Shown here one piece after another: positions 37,978 to 46,854 of a stretch of DNA of 64,000 nucleotides. Origin of the DNA: Flammeovirga pectinis (lineage in GTDB: Bacteria; Bacteroidota; Bacteroidia; Cytophagales; Flammeovirgaceae); NCBI RefSeq assembly GCF_003970675.1, contig NZ_CP034563.1:434001-498000 (forward strand), given 5' to 3'. The translations under genes and the position numbers were made by a program. The notes below the pieces were generated by a model that saw only the letters and a list, made by a program, of their open reading frames with translations, searched no databases and was not told the origin of the DNA. Every line of letters starts with the position of its first letter. Within the stretch, counting starts at the first letter, position 1.

Positions 37978-39384
37978 ATGGAAAAAAATATTGTAATGGT
38001 ATTAGATTGCGGTGCAACAAATGTACGTGCAATTGCCATAGATCAAGAAGGGCAATTAATAGCCAAACATGCAGTACCTAATGTCGCTAGAAAAGACCCA
38101 AATCATTCTGATTATACAATTTGGGACATAGAAGAAATCTTAGATAAGCTAAGCTTTTGTACTAAAAAAGTGTTAGCAGAGATCGATCCTAAAAAAGTAA
38201 CTAGTATTGGGGTAAGTACATTTGGTGTAGATGGTGCTTTTGTAGATGGAAAAGGGGGGCTTATAAGTCCTGTTATTGCATGGAAATGCAAAAGAACAAT
38301 TCCAGTTCTAACATCAATTGATAAGTATTTTAATAAAGAAGATCTTTTCCTTTCTTCTGGTGTAGGTTATTTCAGTTTCAATACTATAAATAAAATGATA
38401 TGGTATAAAGAGAATGAAGATAACACTATACAGACGGCTAAACATTGGTTGTTTATTTCTTCTTTAATTGGACAGCGTCTAACGGGAGAGTTTTATACAG
38501 ACCATACAATGGCAGGAACAGCTCAGTTATGTGATTTAGAAACGCAAGATTTTGATACGTCAATTTTAGATAAATTGGGTGTAGAAAAATCTTTATTCCC
38601 ACCTTTAAAATATGCAGGAGAAACGGTTGGAACGCTACATTCTAAAGGTGCAGATTTACTAGGATTGCCAAAAGGTGTAGAAGTGAAATCTGTAGGGCAC
38701 GATACACAATTTGCCTTATTTGGTGCAGGTATGGATGAAAAAAATGCCGTAGTCAGTTCTGGCACATGGGAAATCCTTATGGTACAATCACATAAAGTAG
38801 ACCTTACTCCAGACCTTATGGATAAAGGAATTACTGTTGAATTTGATGCTCAAAAAGGAATGTACAATGTAGGTGTGCAATGGATGGCATCTGCAAATAT
38901 TGAGTGGTTAAGAAGTACTTTCTTTAAAGACTTACCTTCAGAAACTGTCTATGATGTTATGATTGCAGAGGCAAAAGAAGCAGTAGAAACAGATGTATCT
39001 ATAGTACCTCTTTTTCAGCCAGACCAATCTATAACACTTACAGGAGTAGGACTCACAACAACGAGAGGCGAAATTTCAAAAGCCTTTTTTATTGCATTAA
39101 GTAAAAAATTAAAAGAGGCCATTACTCTGTTAGAAGGAGTGGTTGGGTTCTCAATAGAAAAGATAACATGTGTTGGCGGAGGTTCTAAAAATGCGTATTG
39201 GAATCAACTAAAAGCAGAGGCTACAAATTGCCCTGTAGTAACAATACAAGAAAAGGAAACAACGGTACTTGGTGCAGCCTTCTTTTTACTAGGAGGTAAT
39301 AGTTTTGAAGCCAAAAATGTGCGACAAAACTATGCATATCAGTTCCAAAACTTCACTCCAAAACAAGAACACATCACAGTTTAA
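37978..39384 (+). CDS. fucK: L-fuculokinase (FGGY family)
   Basis: ATG 37978 (468 residues) opens NIVMVLDCGATNVRAIAID, the phosphate-1 motif of FGGY kinases. A TTG 51 bp upstream is less likely. SVGHDTQFALFGAG is the adenosine motif region and CVGGGSKNAYWNQLKAEAT is the phosphate-2 motif. The protein is rhamnulokinase/fuculokinase-like, and its place next to fucI and the fucA-type aldolase makes L-fuculose the substrate. It phosphorylates L-fuculose to L-fuculose-1-phosphate. Confidence 0.9.
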   Translation: MEKNIVMVLDCGATNVRAIAIDQEGQLIAKHAVPNVARKDPNHSDYTIWDIEEILDKLSFCTKKVLAEIDPKKVTSIGVSTFGVDGAFVDGKGGLISPVIAWKCKRTIPVLTSIDKYFNKEDLFLSSGVGYFSFNTINKMIWYKENEDNTIQTAKHWLFISSLIGQRLTGEFYTDHTMAGTAQLCDLETQDFDTSILDKLGVEKSLFPPLKYAGETVGTLHSKGADLLGLPKGVEVKSVGHDTQFALFGAGMDEKNAVVSSGTWEILMVQSHKVDLTPDLMDKGITVEFDAQKGMYNVGVQWMASANIEWLRSTFFKDLPSETVYDVMIAEAKEAVETDVSIVPLFQPDQSITLTGVGLTTTRGEISKAFFIALSKKLKEAITLLEGVVGFSIEKITCVGGGSKNAYWNQLKAEATNCPVVTIQEKETTVLGAAFFLLGGNSFEAKNVRQNYAYQFQNFTPKQEHITV

Positions 39385-39413
39385 TTTATATATTTCAAGT
39401 TTAGAAAAATTGG

Positions 39414-39451
39414 AGAGTTGTACTTATTTTGTAGGTACGACTCTTTTTTTC
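39414..39451. terminator. Intrinsic terminator between fucK and the GntR gene
   Basis: AGAGTTGTAC pairs with GTACGACTCT (one G-U pair), then seven T, at the end of fucK and touching the stop of the convergent regulator gene. Confidence 0.75.
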
Positions 39452-40527
39452 TAAAAGGAATTTCTTCTTTTCATTAAGAAAGGAACTTTTACTTTTTCTA
39501 ATTTTTTATTGATGATTTGATTTGCTGTAATTTCACCCATTTCAGAAAAAGAAGCTGATATAACGGTTATCCCTCCTTCAACAATTTCTTTAAGAGGAGA
39601 ATCGTTGTACGAAATTATTGCAATATCTTTCCCAAGTTGGTAATTATTATCCCTAGTGTCTTTGATAATATTGGTAAGGTCAAGATCTTCTGCAACGATA
39701 TATAAAGTGTTTTTCTTTATTTTTCCTCGTTCAAAAGTAGAAGAAACATCATATGCTAAATTAAAATGTACGCAAAACCGTACAAAACCAGACCAGATAT
39801 CATGCAAAGATTTATTACTGTCTTTTGCGAGTACTAAGTGGAGCTTATCAAAATGTATTACAGATTTAATATGTTGCTGTAATACTTCAAAGATATCTTC
39901 CGAAAAATTTTCGTATACACTTGGGATAACGCTATTGGTAAGGTTTTTCACTTCTTTCCCTAAAAGAATTAGCTGGTTTTTAGGTAGTAGTTTTATTACC
40001 TTTTCAATAGCCAAATCGTTAGCAAAATTAAAAATAGGAAAGACTGCGAAATAGTGATAATTGTTTTTTTGTTCAATAATTATTTGTTCCAAATGTTCTA
40101 AACTTCCATTATGAAGAAGCAAGTTTACATCAAGCTTATCTTTAGCAGTAGCCACAAAAGACTCGTATACTTTCTTTTTTGAGCTACTCATTTTATTAAA
40201 GATCAAAAGCACCTTTGGTTTACCATTGCCCAAACCTTCTTTTACAAAAGTACCTTTCCCTCTAATACTAATCACATATCCCTCTTCTTTAAGAATTTTA
40301 TAAGCTTTTTCTATGGTATCTTTAGAAACATCAATAATCATCAATAATTCGTTAAAAGAAGGCATCTGATCTCCATTCTCTAAAACCCCCATCGAGATAA
40401 GCGACTTAAAAGTATTACTCAATTGAATATACTTAGGAGCTTTGATTTTACACTCTTCTAAAAAATTATCTTGTAACTGTTTTTCTAATTCTTCCATAGT
40501 AACGGATGGGGATATATAATATTCCAA
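39451..40527 (-). CDS. GntR-type regulator, FucR-like
   Basis: The 358-residue protein has an N-terminal GntR winged helix (APKYIQLSNTFKSLISMGVLENGDQMPSFNEL, then VSKDTIEKAYKILKEEGYVISIRGKGTFV, residues about 29-107) and a C-terminal sugar-binding periplasmic-protein-like domain. This matches FucR, which represses the fucose genes in Bacteroides and is released by fucose. Here it is encoded convergently to fucK. A shared 14-bp element in front of fucA and fucP is a candidate binding site, but the link is inference. Confidence 0.8.
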   Translation of the reverse strand: MEYYISPSVTMEELEKQLQDNFLEECKIKAPKYIQLSNTFKSLISMGVLENGDQMPSFNELLMIIDVSKDTIEKAYKILKEEGYVISIRGKGTFVKEGLGNGKPKVLLIFNKMSSSKKKVYESFVATAKDKLDVNLLLHNGSLEHLEQIIIEQKNNYHYFAVFPIFNFANDLAIEKVIKLLPKNQLILLGKEVKNLTNSVIPSVYENFSEDIFEVLQQHIKSVIHFDKLHLVLAKDSNKSLHDIWSGFVRFCVHFNLAYDVSSTFERGKIKKNTLYIVAEDLDLTNIIKDTRDNNYQLGKDIAIISYNDSPLKEIVEGGITVISASFSEMGEITANQIINKKLEKVKVPFLMKRRNSF

Positions 40528-40582
40528 AAATAGTGAATTAAAATGATGATTGAGATTATTTTTATGGACGTTTTAGTCATTT

Positions 40583-40664
40583 GTAGGGAAGTTGCACTGC
40601 AACGTCCAATACAGGTTTGCAAAGTACATTTAAAATAGGACGTTTTTTAGTAAAACGTCCCTAC
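40583..40664. repeat. REP-like palindromic element, copy 1
   Basis: An 82-nt element starts GTAGGGA and ends TCCCTAC. Inside are GTTGCACTGCAAC (small hairpin), CGTCCaAT/ATAGGACG arms and a GGACGTTTT/AAAACGTCC hairpin. It lies just downstream of the RAYT gene. Confidence 0.8.
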
Positions 40665-40684
40665 AATTGGATATACAAATTGAA

Positions 40685-41206
40685 TTATTTTGGATAGAAC
40701 CGATCATTACTCCAAGTAATTATATTTTGCTCAATGTATAATTCAATTCTTTCGTAATTTTTATTATCACGAATAATATGATCATAGAATCGTGGTTGCC
40801 ACTCAAAATCATAACCTAAACGTCTCGAATGTTTTGTTACTGAAGATTTATATGTCCTTATTATCGTAGAAATACTGCTTTTCTTTGGAGATATTTTACT
40901 ATTATGAGAAACTGCCTGTGGGTAATTTACCAGGTCATCAACTTCAGAATTATTTTCTGTACAATGTAGAATACCATGTATATGATTGGGCATTATTACA
41001 TATGACCCTAACTTGATATTACTATTAAAAATAGGTATTTGATACCAAAAAATCTCTGCTAAAATTCCTAATGGTGAGTAAGTCATTTTCTGATTTTCAA
41101 TTGTACCAAAGATGCACTTAAAATCTTTTGCACAAATTGTAATAAAATAATCAGATTCCCTCCTGTAATCCCATCCTGTTAAACGGTATGATTGTCTGCT
41201 TTTCAT
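40685..41206 (-). mobile_element. REP-associated tyrosine transposase (RAYT)
   Basis: The 173-residue protein has the RAYT/Y1-Tnp layout: RLTGWDYRRESDYFITICAK, the HUH motif in SYVIMPNHIHGILH and a catalytic-tyrosine region in WQPRFYDHIIRDNKNYERIELYIEQN. RAYTs are domesticated-looking single-strand transposases that move or maintain REP palindromes and lack terminal inverted repeats of their own. It is flanked by one REP-like copy on its 3' side and four on its 5' side. Confidence 0.85.
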
Positions 41207-41280
41207 AGTTTTGAATCGTTAATAATAAATTATTTGAATTCAAACTTTATGCCACGAAAATATACATTATATAATATCAT

Positions 41281-41362
41281 GTAGGGAAGTTGCACTGCAA
41301 CGTCCTATCCAAGTTTGCGAAGTTCATTTAGAATAGGACGTTTTTTAGTAAAACGTCCCTAC
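41281..41362. repeat. REP-like palindromic element, copy 2
   Basis: An 82-nt element with the same ends (GTAGGGA, TCCCTAC) and internal arms as copy 1, upstream of the RAYT gene. Confidence 0.85.
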
Positions 41363-41427
41363 GTGGTTTGTGAAATTTATTCAAAATAGGATAGACCATC
41401 CTTCCATTTTAAAGTCTTGAATTCATT

Positions 41428-41509
41428 GTAGGGAAGTTGCATTGCAACGTCCTATCCAGGTTTGCAAAGTACATTTAGAATAGGACGTTTTTTAGTAAAA
41501 CGTCCCTAC
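41428..41509. repeat. REP-like palindromic element, copy 3
   Basis: An 82-nt element, nearly identical to copy 2, starting 147 bp after it. Confidence 0.85.
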
Positions 41510-41584
41510 ATGGTTTGTGAAATTTATTCAAAATAGGATATTTTTCATTAAACCATCCTTCCATTTTATAGTGTTGAATTTATT

Positions 41585-41666
41585 GTAGGGAAGTTGCATT
41601 GCAATGTCCTATCCAGGTTTGTAAAACACATTCAAAATAGGATGTTTTTTGGTAAGCCATCCCTCC
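41585..41666. repeat. REP-like palindromic element, copy 4 (degenerate)
   Basis: A copy of the 82-nt element with several changes. Its right end reads CCATCCCTCC instead of ACGTCCCTAC. Confidence 0.75.
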
Positions 41667-41688
41667 ATTTTATAGTGTTGAATTCATT

Positions 41689-41770
41689 GTAGGGAAGTTG
41701 CACTGCAACGTCCTATCCAAGTTTGCGAAATTCATTCAAAATAGGACTTTTTTTAGTAAAACGTCCCTAC
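41689..41770. repeat. REP-like palindromic element, copy 5
   Basis: An 82-nt element with both ends intact, 104 bp after the start of copy 4, just before the aldA terminator. Confidence 0.85.
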
Positions 41771-41810
41771 AAGTGTAAAGTCCTTCCAAACGGGTATTAT
41801 TAATACGAAA

Positions 41811-41839
41811 ACCTCTCGCCTTAATTTAAAGCAAGAGGT
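41811..41839 (-). terminator. Intrinsic terminator of aldA
   Basis: Read on the minus strand, ACCTCTTGCTTTAA pairs with TTAAGGCGAGAGGT using G-U pairs, followed by a short T run. Confidence 0.65.
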
Positions 41840-41869
41840 AAAATTATATTCGCTAAATAACTATTTCTA

Positions 41870-43333
41870 TTAGTTTTGTTGGATATACATCACTTTTGTT
41901 TGTAAGTACTCCTCTAAACCATGTTTTCCATCTGCTCCACCAATACCAGATTTTCTAAACCCGGCATGGAAACCTTGAATTGCTTCAAAGTGCTCTCTAT
42001 TGACGTAAGTTTCGCCAAATTTCAATTCTTTTGTTGCTCTTAGGATCTTATTAATATCATTCGTGAAGATCGAAGAAGTTAAACCGTACTCACTATCGTT
42101 GGCAAAGTCTAACGCTTGATCAAAAGAAGAAACCTTCATTACAGGTAGTACAGGTCCAAATATTTCATTCTGAACAATTTCGTGATCTTGTTCTACATTG
42201 GCTACTACAGTTGGTTCGTAATAGAAACCCTTATCAAATTTATTAGAAATACGACCACCAAGTAAAACCTCACCACCTTGCTCGATAGCTCTTTTTACCA
42301 TGCTATCGATTTTGTTTAATTGTACCTGATTAATTTGAGCACTCATGTCGGCTTTATCATCAGACATAGCATCACCTAAACGAACGTTTTTCATTGCAGG
42401 AAGAAGTTTAGTCATAAACGCATCATACACTTCTTCTTCTACATAAACTCTCTCGGCACAATTACATACCTGGCCACTATAAATTATTCTAGAAGCTACA
42501 ATTGCTTTTACTGCTAAATCTAAATCAGCATCTTTACAAACAATAGCAGGAGCTTTTCCACCCAATTCTAAAGAAACTTTTGTGATATTTTTAGCAGCAG
42601 CTTCCATCACTTTTTGTCCTGCACCAACAGAACCTGTTAAGCTGATAATACCAACGTCAGGATTCTCTGTTAATGCTTGACCAATTTCATGACCAAGACC
42701 AGTAACAATACTAAGAATACCTTTAGGCAAACCGATGTTTTCTATCAGTCTAGCAAATTCTAAACTTACCATTGGTGTCTCCTCACTAATTTTTACAATA
42801 CAAGCGTTACCTGTAAGTAGAGAAGGAGCAATTTTACGAGCCATTACAAAAAACGGGAAGTTCCATGGGCAAATACCTACAGCAATACCAATAGGTAATT
42901 TATGTAACATCATTTGCTCATTCGGACGATCACTTTGGATAATCTCACCTTCGTAAGATCTTGCTAAACCTGCGTAATAGTCAAAATATACAGCAGTAAC
43001 ATCAATTTCAACTTGTGCTAAGCCCATTACTTTAGCTTGTTCTGTAGCCAAAGTTTCTGCAAGGAATACTCTGTTTTCTCTAATAACTTGAGCCATTTTC
43101 TTTAAATACTCTGCACGTGCTACGGCAGGTAATAGACCCCAATCATTTTGAGCAGCTTTTGCTGCTGCTACAGCTTTATCTGCATCTTCAGCTGTTCCTC
43201 TTGGTGCCAAAGCAATAACTTCTTCTGTACAAGGGTTAATTACTTCGATGTGATTTGCTGTACTAAAAAATGATCCAGCAATAAATTGTTGGTATGTTTT
43301 TACTGCAGTACCAACAGTTGTATAGTTAGACAT
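41870..43333 (-). CDS. aldA: Lactaldehyde dehydrogenase (AldA)
   Basis: The 487-residue protein matches AldA of other bacteria closely in several landmarks: YEGEIIQSDRP, ICPWNFPFFVMARKIAPSLL, VSLELGGKAPAI, with catalytic Cys in SGQVCNCAERVYV, and the ending HAGFRKSGIGGADGKHGLEEYLQT. It oxidises L-lactaldehyde, released by the fuculose-1-phosphate aldolase, to L-lactate with NAD+. It lies divergent to fucA, sharing its control region. Confidence 0.95.
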   Translation of the reverse strand: MSNYTTVGTAVKTYQQFIAGSFFSTANHIEVINPCTEEVIALAPRGTAEDADKAVAAAKAAQNDWGLLPAVARAEYLKKMAQVIRENRVFLAETLATEQAKVMGLAQVEIDVTAVYFDYYAGLARSYEGEIIQSDRPNEQMMLHKLPIGIAVGICPWNFPFFVMARKIAPSLLTGNACIVKISEETPMVSLEFARLIENIGLPKGILSIVTGLGHEIGQALTENPDVGIISLTGSVGAGQKVMEAAAKNITKVSLELGGKAPAIVCKDADLDLAVKAIVASRIIYSGQVCNCAERVYVEEEVYDAFMTKLLPAMKNVRLGDAMSDDKADMSAQINQVQLNKIDSMVKRAIEQGGEVLLGGRISNKFDKGFYYEPTVVANVEQDHEIVQNEIFGPVLPVMKVSSFDQALDFANDSEYGLTSSIFTNDINKILRATKELKFGETYVNREHFEAIQGFHAGFRKSGIGGADGKHGLEEYLQTKVMYIQQN

Positions 43334-43394
43334 AGTGTTTATTATTTTGTGATGTAAGCAGTTGTACAGTTAAAATCAGAAGTTTTAGCCTTTC

Positions 43395-43480
43395 TTTTTT
43401 AGTCTACTCTACTCTTCGTTAGAATTTCATGACGTAGCTATGGCTATGCTCTTCAATTCTACCTTGATTAGACTAAAAAA
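43395..43480. repeat. Nested palindrome between aldA and fucA
   Basis: Outer arms TTTTTTAGTCTA and TAGACTAAAAAA enclose a second pair TAGAATT and AATTCTA, and an inner TAGC/GCTA pair. It could fold on either strand. I see no coding frame. Confidence 0.55.
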
Positions 43481-43590
43481 TAATCATCTAACTTTTCCTA
43501 AGTTCAAAAATTCATCTGCTTAATAATTCAGTTTGGTGTGTATTTCTTTTGAATACAACCACTAGTTACGATTAATTTCTGAGGGCAATG

Positions 43591-43604
43591 TCCTGTGGTT
43601 TCCT
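43591..43604. promoter_or_regulatory. Fucose-island shared element, copy 1
   Basis: TCCTGTGGTTTCCT. The complementary sequence is repeated without a mismatch before fucP at 50020-50033. Here TCCTGTG is directly repeated with a 10-bp period. Confidence 0.6.
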
Positions 43605-43703
43605 GTGTTGTATACAGGATAGCTAAGGACACTTTCTTTTAATGGGTATAGTAAGTTTGTAGTATGATCAGAAGGTCAATTAGTAAAAGAAATAAAACAT
43701 TAA

Positions 43704-44597
43704 ATGTATATAGATATGAACGCTACATCGCCAATAAAAGAAGTTAAGAGTGACAATAAGAATCCTGAAGCTGCCAATTGGAAAATTACACCAGCTTTAC
43801 CTGTATTAGAGTATACATGGGAAAAAGGAAATGATCCAATTACAAGAGATGAAGTAGAGTTATTCTACAATTCTGCTCCTATTAAGCAATTAAGAAAAGA
43901 TATTTGCTTTGCAGGACTCCGCTTATGGCAAAAAGGATATGTAGACGGCAATGGTGGTAATATTACTGTTAGAGTTGGTGATAACTTAGTGTTATGTACA
44001 CCTACTTTAATTTCTAAAGGAGCAATGAAACCTAAAGATATTTGTTTAGTAGATATGGACGGAAATCAAAAAGCTGGTCACCGTCCTCGTACTAGTGAAG
44101 TGATGACGCACTTAGCTGTTATGAAAAGAATGCCTGCTGCAAAATCTTGTGTACATGCTCACCCTCCTCATGGTACTGCATTTGCAATTGCTTCTATTGT
44201 TCCTCCAACAGGTGTAATTCCTGAAGCTGATATTTTCTTAGGCCAAATGGGATTAGCGAAATACGAAACTCCAGGTTCTCTAGAAAATGCTCAGGTAATT
44301 GGAGAAATGGCTATAGACCACCAAGCGGTATTAATGGAAAACCACGGTGTTATTGTATGGGGTAGCCATATTGAAGATGCTTATTGGAAAATGGAAAATG
44401 TAGAAGCTATCTGCCAGACGATTGCAGTAGCAACTATAGTTAACCCTGAAATTTCTTGTGTAGGAGTAGAAAAAGCAAGAGATATGATTGCTATCAGAGA
44501 GCAACTGGGTATGTATGATAAAAGATCGAAATGGTCTGATGAAGAATTATTACAAAATGATTTCTACAAAAAAGCAAAAATAATTAACCGTAGATAA
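43704..44597 (+). CDS. fucA: Class II aldolase, L-fuculose-1-phosphate aldolase-like
   Basis: The 297-residue protein has the class II aldolase/adducin fold. DGNGGNITVRVGDNLVLCTPT is the phosphate/zinc region, VHAHPPHGTAFAIA carries zinc-binding histidines, and MENHGVIVWGSH holds a third zinc-ligand histidine. It should split L-fuculose-1-phosphate to dihydroxyacetone phosphate and L-lactaldehyde. It is longer than E. coli FucA (215 residues), with an N-terminal extension of about 40 residues. It is divergent from aldA. Confidence 0.85.
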   Translation: MYIDMNATSPIKEVKSDNKNPEAANWKITPALPVLEYTWEKGNDPITRDEVELFYNSAPIKQLRKDICFAGLRLWQKGYVDGNGGNITVRVGDNLVLCTPTLISKGAMKPKDICLVDMDGNQKAGHRPRTSEVMTHLAVMKRMPAAKSCVHAHPPHGTAFAIASIVPPTGVIPEADIFLGQMGLAKYETPGSLENAQVIGEMAIDHQAVLMENHGVIVWGSHIEDAYWKMENVEAICQTIAVATIVNPEISCVGVEKARDMIAIREQLGMYDKRSKWSDEELLQNDFYKKAKIINRR

Positions 44598-44661
44598 TCG
44601 GTTTTTATAAAAAACATTTGTGTACTACTATTTTTTAGACGTATTCACTAACACTAAAAAG

Positions 44662-44697
44662 AAGAATTGCTTGTTGTACAAACAGGCAATTCTTTTC
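44662..44697 (+). terminator. Intrinsic terminator after fucA
   Basis: AGAATTGCtTGT pairs with ACAgGCAATTCT, then TTTT, between fucA and lutA. Confidence 0.65.
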
Positions 44698-44722
44698 TAC
44701 ACCAAAACTTAATATAACAATC

Positions 44723-45499
44723 ATGGAAATTGGTCTATTTATACCTTGTTATGTAAATCAATTTTATCCAGAAGTTGGTAAAGCTACATTACAATTATTA
44801 CAGAAATATGGCAATGTAAGTTACCCAAATGGACAAACTTGTTGTGGTCAGCCTATGGCAAATGCAGGTTGCGAAAATGAGGGCATAGATGCCTTAAAGG
44901 TATTCTACCAAAATTTTAAAGATTTTGATTATGTCGTTGCACCCTCTGCGAGTTGTATACTACATATTAGAGAACATGGCGGACATTTATATCCTAAAAT
45001 ATCACCGTTACTTCCTAAAATTTTAGACCTTACAGAGTTTCTTTTTGATGTTGTAAAAGAGCAAAATTTAGCTGCTAACTTTAATGGGAAAGTGGCTATT
45101 CATAAGAGTTGTCATGGGTTGAGAGGAATGCGTTTAGGACAATGTTCTGAGCGTGTAACTTGTGTTCCTTCTAAACAAGACGAACTCTTAAAGCAAGTAG
45201 ATGGAGTGCAATTAATTACACCTCAAAGAGCAGATGAATGTTGTGGCTTTGGTGGTACTTTTAGTGTGGCTCAGCCAGAAGTTTCTGTACGAATGGGTGC
45301 AGATAGAATTTTTGATTATATCAACTCTGGAGCCCAATATATTACATCTGGAGATATGTCTTGTTTAATGCATTTAGATGGAATTATCAAAAGAGAAAAG
45401 CTTCCTATTAAAGTAATTCATTTGGCAGAAATTCTTGTTGCAAATGCAAGTGGTCAACCTCAATCAAAAAATACTTCTGCACATGTCTACTCAATATAA
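44723..45499 (+). CDS. lutA: Lactate utilisation protein LutA (Fe-S oxidoreductase)
   Basis: The 258-residue protein has two CCG-type cysteine motifs: NGQTCCGQPMANAGC near residues 34-48 and ADECCGFGGTFSV near 170-182, typical of LutA/GlpC-like subunits. With LutB and LutC it forms the cytoplasmic complex that oxidises L-lactate to pyruvate. The next gene starts 17 bp before this one ends, so they are co-translated. In this island the lactate comes from L-lactaldehyde, hence from fucose. Confidence 0.9.
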   Translation: MEIGLFIPCYVNQFYPEVGKATLQLLQKYGNVSYPNGQTCCGQPMANAGCENEGIDALKVFYQNFKDFDYVVAPSASCILHIREHGGHLYPKISPLLPKILDLTEFLFDVVKEQNLAANFNGKVAIHKSCHGLRGMRLGQCSERVTCVPSKQDELLKQVDGVQLITPQRADECCGFGGTFSVAQPEVSVRMGADRIFDYINSGAQYITSGDMSCLMHLDGIIKREKLPIKVIHLAEILVANASGQPQSKNTSAHVYSI

Positions 45500-46853
45500 A
45501 ACACACCAAGAAGGAGCTAAGAATTTTAATAAAAATCCAGAGCGTGTTACGTGGCACGATAAAGCTTTGTGGTTTGTAAGAGAAAAAAGAGATACTTCTG
45601 CACATAAAATTCCTGAATGGGAAGAACTAAGGGAAATTGCCTCTCAGGTAAAGGCACATACCTTGTCTCATTTAGATAGTTATTTGACTCAATTTGAAAC
45701 TAAAGCAAAAGAAAATGGTATTCATGTTCATTGGGCAAATACAGCTGCTGAACATAATGAAATTGTTTTGTCAATTCTTCAGAAACACAAAGTGAAAAAT
45801 GTGGTGAAGAGTAAATCAATGCTTACAGAAGAATGTGGATTAAATCCATTTTTAAGTAAAGAAAACATTGATGTTATAGATACTGATCTTGGAGAACGTA
45901 TTGTTCAATTGGCAAAAGAACACCCTAGTCATATTGTTTTACCTGCAATTCATAAGAAAAAAGAAGAAGTTGGAGAGTTGTTTCATGAACACCTCAATAC
46001 AGAAAAAGGAGCAAGCGATCCTACCTATTTAACAAGGGCAGCAAGAGAACATTTAAGAGAAAAATTTTTAGAAGCAGATGCAGCAATTACAGGAGTAAAT
46101 TTTGCTGTTGCAGAGACTGGTGGTTTTGTTGTGTGTACAAATGAGGGGAATGTTGATATGGGTGCAAATCTAGCACCTGTACATATTGCTTGCATGGGCA
46201 TAGAAAAAATTATTCCTAAAGTAGAGCATCTTGGTGTTTTCTTACGTCTATTGGCAAGGAGTGCAACAGGGCAAGAAATTACGACATATAGTTCTCATTT
46301 CCATAAGCCAGCAGAAGATAAAGAGATACATATTGTTTTAGTAAATAATGGACGTACAGAACAACTAGGCAGGGAAGATTTTAGAAATTCTTTAAACTGT
46401 ATACGTTGTGGTGCTTGTATGAACACCTGCCCAATCTATAGACGAAGTGGTGGCCATAGTTATACTTATACTATTCCAGGTCCTATTGGTGCAATTTTAT
46501 CTCCGGGTAAAGATTTAAAGAAACACGCATCTCTACCATTTGCCTCAACCTTATGTGGTTCTTGTACAGATGTTTGTCCCGTTAAAATTGATATCCATAC
46601 ACAATTGTACAAATGGCGTCAGTTGGTAATGGAAGAGACAAACTACGATGTACCTAAAAAAATGGCTATGAAAGTGACCGGAAAAGTGATGGGAAATCCA
46701 ACCCTTTTTAAATTGATGGGCGCAATGGGAAATACCTTTTTAAAGGGACCTAGAGCTTTAATTTATAACGGTTTAAATACGTGGGGAAAGGACAGGGAAC
46801 TACCTGTTCCAACAGAAACGTTTGAAGATTGGTACAAAAAAAACAATAAATAA
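45483..46853 (+). CDS. lutB: Lactate utilisation protein LutB
   Basis: ATG 45483 (456 residues) is the best start; it overlaps lutA by 17 bp. The protein has an N-terminal LUD domain and two ferredoxin-type Cys clusters in its C-terminal part: CIRCGACMNTCPIYRRSGG and TLCGSCTDVCPVKIDI, binding two [4Fe-4S] clusters. It is the large subunit of the lactate-to-pyruvate system. The stop precedes the lutC start by one base. Confidence 0.93.
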   Translation: MSTQYKTHQEGAKNFNKNPERVTWHDKALWFVREKRDTSAHKIPEWEELREIASQVKAHTLSHLDSYLTQFETKAKENGIHVHWANTAAEHNEIVLSILQKHKVKNVVKSKSMLTEECGLNPFLSKENIDVIDTDLGERIVQLAKEHPSHIVLPAIHKKKEEVGELFHEHLNTEKGASDPTYLTRAAREHLREKFLEADAAITGVNFAVAETGGFVVCTNEGNVDMGANLAPVHIACMGIEKIIPKVEHLGVFLRLLARSATGQEITTYSSHFHKPAEDKEIHIVLVNNGRTEQLGREDFRNSLNCIRCGACMNTCPIYRRSGGHSYTYTIPGPIGAILSPGKDLKKHASLPFASTLCGSCTDVCPVKIDIHTQLYKWRQLVMEETNYDVPKKMAMKVTGKVMGNPTLFKLMGAMGNTFLKGPRALIYNGLNTWGKDRELPVPTETFEDWYKKNNK

Positions 46854-46854
46854 A

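Larger units (their letters stand above)
41207..41869. other. REP array intergenic region
   Basis: This 663-bp gap is occupied almost entirely by four copies of the 82-nt REP-like element and by degenerate copies of their right half between them (for example 41363-41427 and 41510-41584). The end of aldA has its own terminator at 41811-41839. Confidence 0.75.
43334..43703. other. Divergent control region of aldA and fucA
   Basis: This 370-bp gap carries a nested 86-bp palindrome (43395-43480) and a 14-bp element (43591-43604) that also occurs upstream of fucP. A TAnnTTTG promoter box (TAAGTTTG at 43652-43659) lies 45 bp before fucA. Confidence 0.6.

Noticed and set aside
41281..41770. REP-like array as a CRISPR array
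   Set aside because: The units are imperfect palindromes of 82 nt with unequal spacers made of degenerate repeat pieces, and no cas genes are nearby.
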